Of a stretch of DNA of 15,227 nt, positions 13,588-15,227 are shown in pieces (position 1 is the first letter of the stretch; the number at the start of each line of letters is the position of its first letter). The notes beneath the pieces were generated by a model. The model was given only the letters and a program-made list of their open reading frames with translations. It did no database searches and was not told where the DNA came from. Origin of the DNA: Methanocorpusculum sp. (lineage in GTDB: Archaea > Halobacteriota > Methanomicrobia > Methanomicrobiales > Methanocorpusculaceae); the NCBI GenBank assembly GCA_017555685.1, contig JAFZFW010000142.1:1-15227 (forward strand), read 5' to 3'. The position numbers and the translations under genes were made by a program.

Positions 13588-14332
13588 CGTTCACTGGTAT
13601 GTGGAAGATGTGTCGGCACATTCGTGCGAAGTCGCTGTTGCAGGACTTCCCGGAGTCGGACATGTTGGAAAGTTAGTTGTTGACCACTTAATCCGCTCGT
13701 TAAATGCGGTAAAGGTTGCGGAGATTACGTCAACGTATTTCCCGCCGCAGATGTATCTCTCTGAAGACGGAGTTCTGCGGTTTCCGCGTAATGAAATCTA
13801 TTTTGCCGCGGCATCCGAAGACCGTCCGGCGATGCTGTTTTTAGCCGGAGACTGTCAGAGTGTAGGTCCGGAAGGGCACTATAAGTTAGGCGAAGCCTAT
13901 GTGAAGGTGTTCTCGCTTCTTGGCGTGCACCGGATTTATACGCTCGGCGGCTATGGTGTCGGACGTCTTGTTGAGCACCCGCGTGTTCTTGCCGGTCTTT
14001 CTCACGTCTCCTTAAAAGAGGCGGTTGTTGAAGCAGGCGCTGTTGCAAATGGTGTCGAGCCGGTCGGCGGCATTATTGGTGCAGCCGGTCTTTTGATTAC
14101 CTACGGCAGGCTTTCGGGAATGGAGGGCGTTGCTCTCTTAGGCGAGACCTCCGGGTATCTGGTTGATCCGGTTTCTTCGACAGCTGTCCTGGATGTTTTA
14201 GAGAAGCTGATCGGCTTTACTGCAGACCGTACCGAGCTTTCCAAGCTCGCCGAGGAGATGCAGGCTGACCTCTCTGCCATCACTTCGTCTCTTCAGCAGA
14301 ACTCCGCAGATGACCTGCGCTACATCGGGTAA
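13574..14332 (+). CDS. PAC2-family proteasome assembly chaperone-like protein
   Basis: This 252-residue protein matches the archaeal PAC2 / proteasome assembly chaperone family (PbaB-like). Family features are GLPGVGHVGKLVVDHLI (24-40), TSTYFPPQMY (52-61) and GGYGVG (125-130). Archaeal relatives bind assembling or mature 20S proteasome rings, often through a C-terminal HbYX motif. Here the protein ends in RYIG, with the tyrosine third from the end rather than second, so a standard HbYX tail is not present. The role in this protein is therefore inferred. An AAGGA at 13564-13568, inside nop10, precedes the ATG by 5 nt, and the first 14 nt overlap nop10. This nop10-PAC2 neighbourhood is common in archaea. 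Confidence 0.82.
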   Translation: MEEVNVHWYVEDVSAHSCEVAVAGLPGVGHVGKLVVDHLIRSLNAVKVAEITSTYFPPQMYLSEDGVLRFPRNEIYFAAASEDRPAMLFLAGDCQSVGPEGHYKLGEAYVKVFSLLGVHRIYTLGGYGVGRLVEHPRVLAGLSHVSLKEAVVEAGAVANGVEPVGGIIGAAGLLITYGRLSGMEGVALLGETSGYLVDPVSSTAVLDVLEKLIGFTADRTELSKLAEEMQADLSAITSSLQQNSADDLRYIG

Positions 14333-14334
14333 TT

Positions 14335-15227
14335 ATGGAGCTGAACGCAGACCTTCATATCCATTCCCGCTTTTCGATGGCGACGTCTCCGGACCTTTCT
14401 CCGGAGACGATTCTTGCCGGCTGTAAAATCAAGGGTCTGGATGTTATCGCAACAGGAGATGCACTGCATCCCGAGTGGAGACGCCTCTGGGAACCGTATC
14501 TGGAAAATGATGCAGGCGTTGTTGTTGTGCCGCAGACGGAAGTCGAAGACGAGCGCCGCGTGCATCATGTGATTCTGATGGAGACCTTAGAGCAGTTTGC
14601 CGAGCTGCAGGAACGTCTCGCCCCGTTCTGCTCGCATCTGGAAACAGCGGGCAGACCGCATATCTATGCATCCGGCGAGACTCTCGCCCGCGAGGTCCAT
14701 GAGCTTGGCGGCTACATCGGCCCGGCACACGCGTTTACTCCATGGACATCTCTGTTTGCGGCATTTGAAAAGCCGTCGGACTGTTACGGAGAGGAGCGTT
14801 TTGACTTCTGTGAGCTTGGTCTTTCGGCTGACTCTACATACGGTGCAGGGATTGAGGAGTTTGCAGATGTGCCGTTCCTGACGAACTCGGATGCGCACAG
14901 CCAGTATCCGAATAAGCTGGGCAGGGAGTTCACGCGTATTTCTGTCGAAAAGCCAACAGCCCGCTCTGTGCTTGATGCGGTAGTGTCCGGCAGTATCACG
15001 CTGAATGCCGGATTCTTCCCGGAGGAAGGAAAGTATAACCGGACGGCATGCACCCGCTGTTACGTACAGTTTTCGTATGAAGAAGCGGAGGCCAATCGCT
15101 GGAAGTGTCCGGAGTGTAAAGGCAGGATTAAGCTTGGTGTCCGAGAGCGGGCATTTGCGATGTCTTCGATTCCGGCAACAAACCGCCCGCCGTATCTGAA
15201 GATGATTCCGTTAGGTGATGTTATTGC
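14335..15227 (+). CDS. EndoQ-like PHP-domain endonuclease (3' end outside the window)
   Basis: An open frame from the ATG, 2 nt after the PAC2 stop, to the window edge gives the first 297 residues. PHP-domain metal ligands are visible: DLHIH (6-10), GD (41-42), E69, H132 in PAHAF and SDAH (185-188). A four-cysteine zinc module follows at C239-C242-C258-C261. The order PHP domain then zinc module, with LHIHSRFSMATSPD and KGLDVIATGDALHPEW, matches Endonuclease Q, which nicks DNA 5' of deaminated bases (hypoxanthine, uracil, xanthine) in Thermococcales and some methanogens and binds PCNA. The C-terminal segment, where a PIP box could lie, is missing. It could instead be an uncharacterised PHP relative of the same family, so the biochemical activity is inferred. 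It appears to be co-transcribed with PAC2. Confidence 0.75.
   Translation, partial: MELNADLHIHSRFSMATSPDLSPETILAGCKIKGLDVIATGDALHPEWRRLWEPYLENDAGVVVVPQTEVEDERRVHHVILMETLEQFAELQERLAPFCSHLETAGRPHIYASGETLAREVHELGGYIGPAHAFTPWTSLFAAFEKPSDCYGEERFDFCELGLSADSTYGAGIEEFADVPFLTNSDAHSQYPNKLGREFTRISVEKPTARSVLDAVVSGSITLNAGFFPEEGKYNRTACTRCYVQFSYEEAEANRWKCPECKGRIKLGVRERAFAMSSIPATNRPPYLKMIPLGDVI

Overview
The window looks like a core-genome segment of a methanogenic euryarchaeon, most likely in the order Methanomicrobiales (a Methanocorpusculum-like organism is my best guess, inferred from gene content and about 50% GC, not proven). The lineage pointers are a methanogenesis marker 12 protein, a four-subunit pyruvate synthase in the order gamma-delta-alpha-beta, archaeal PriS primase and GINS, ribosomal proteins L44e and S27e, aIF2-alpha, Nop10, NreA, archaeal Elp3 and an EndoQ-type nuclease. 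No tRNA, rRNA, CRISPR array, insertion sequence or other mobile element is visible.

Layout: (1) 1-195, the 3' end of a DUF1917-like gene. (2) 260-1156 (-), methanogenesis marker 12, sharing a 37-bp divergent promoter with (3) 1194-2514 (+), a J-domain chaperone plus a DUF308/HdeD-like membrane protein. (4) 2578-5438 (-), porCDAB, tightly packed, divergent from (5) 5556-6725 (+), nreA, a DNA repair protein ending in a PCNA-interacting motif. (6) 6763-8439 (-), an acyl-CoA synthetase with a TTG start, a palindrome at its predicted transcription start and a strong hairpin-plus-T terminator. (7) 8657-12068 (+), elp3, priS and a GINS subunit with overlapping ends. (8) 12143-14332 (+), rpl44e, rps27e, aif2a, nop10 and a PAC2-family proteasome-chaperone-like gene. 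(9) 14335-window end (+), an EndoQ-like PHP nuclease, truncated by the window edge.

Functionally, the right-hand 6.5 kb is the archaeal replication/translation supercluster: primase and GINS sit directly upstream of ribosomal proteins, aIF2-alpha and Nop10. Here it is flanked by a tRNA-modifying enzyme overlapping primase on the left and a putative deaminated-base endonuclease on the right. The left half is metabolism (ferredoxin-dependent pyruvate synthesis, acyl-CoA formation), methanogenesis-associated biology and protein quality control. Convergent gene pairs are separated by T tracts on each strand, as expected for archaeal termination. Several first genes of transcription units have a TATA-like box about 28-32 nt before the start codon and no Shine-Dalgarno (probably leaderless), while most internal genes have Shine-Dalgarno sequences buried in the preceding gene.

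I do not see a clearly undescribed system. The observations most worth checking are the palindromic operator candidate upstream of the acyl-CoA synthetase, the elp3-priS coupling, EndoQ next to the replication/translation cluster, the loss of a zinc ligand in Nop10 and of the zinc knuckle in PriS, and the interlocked divergent promoter at 1157-1193.
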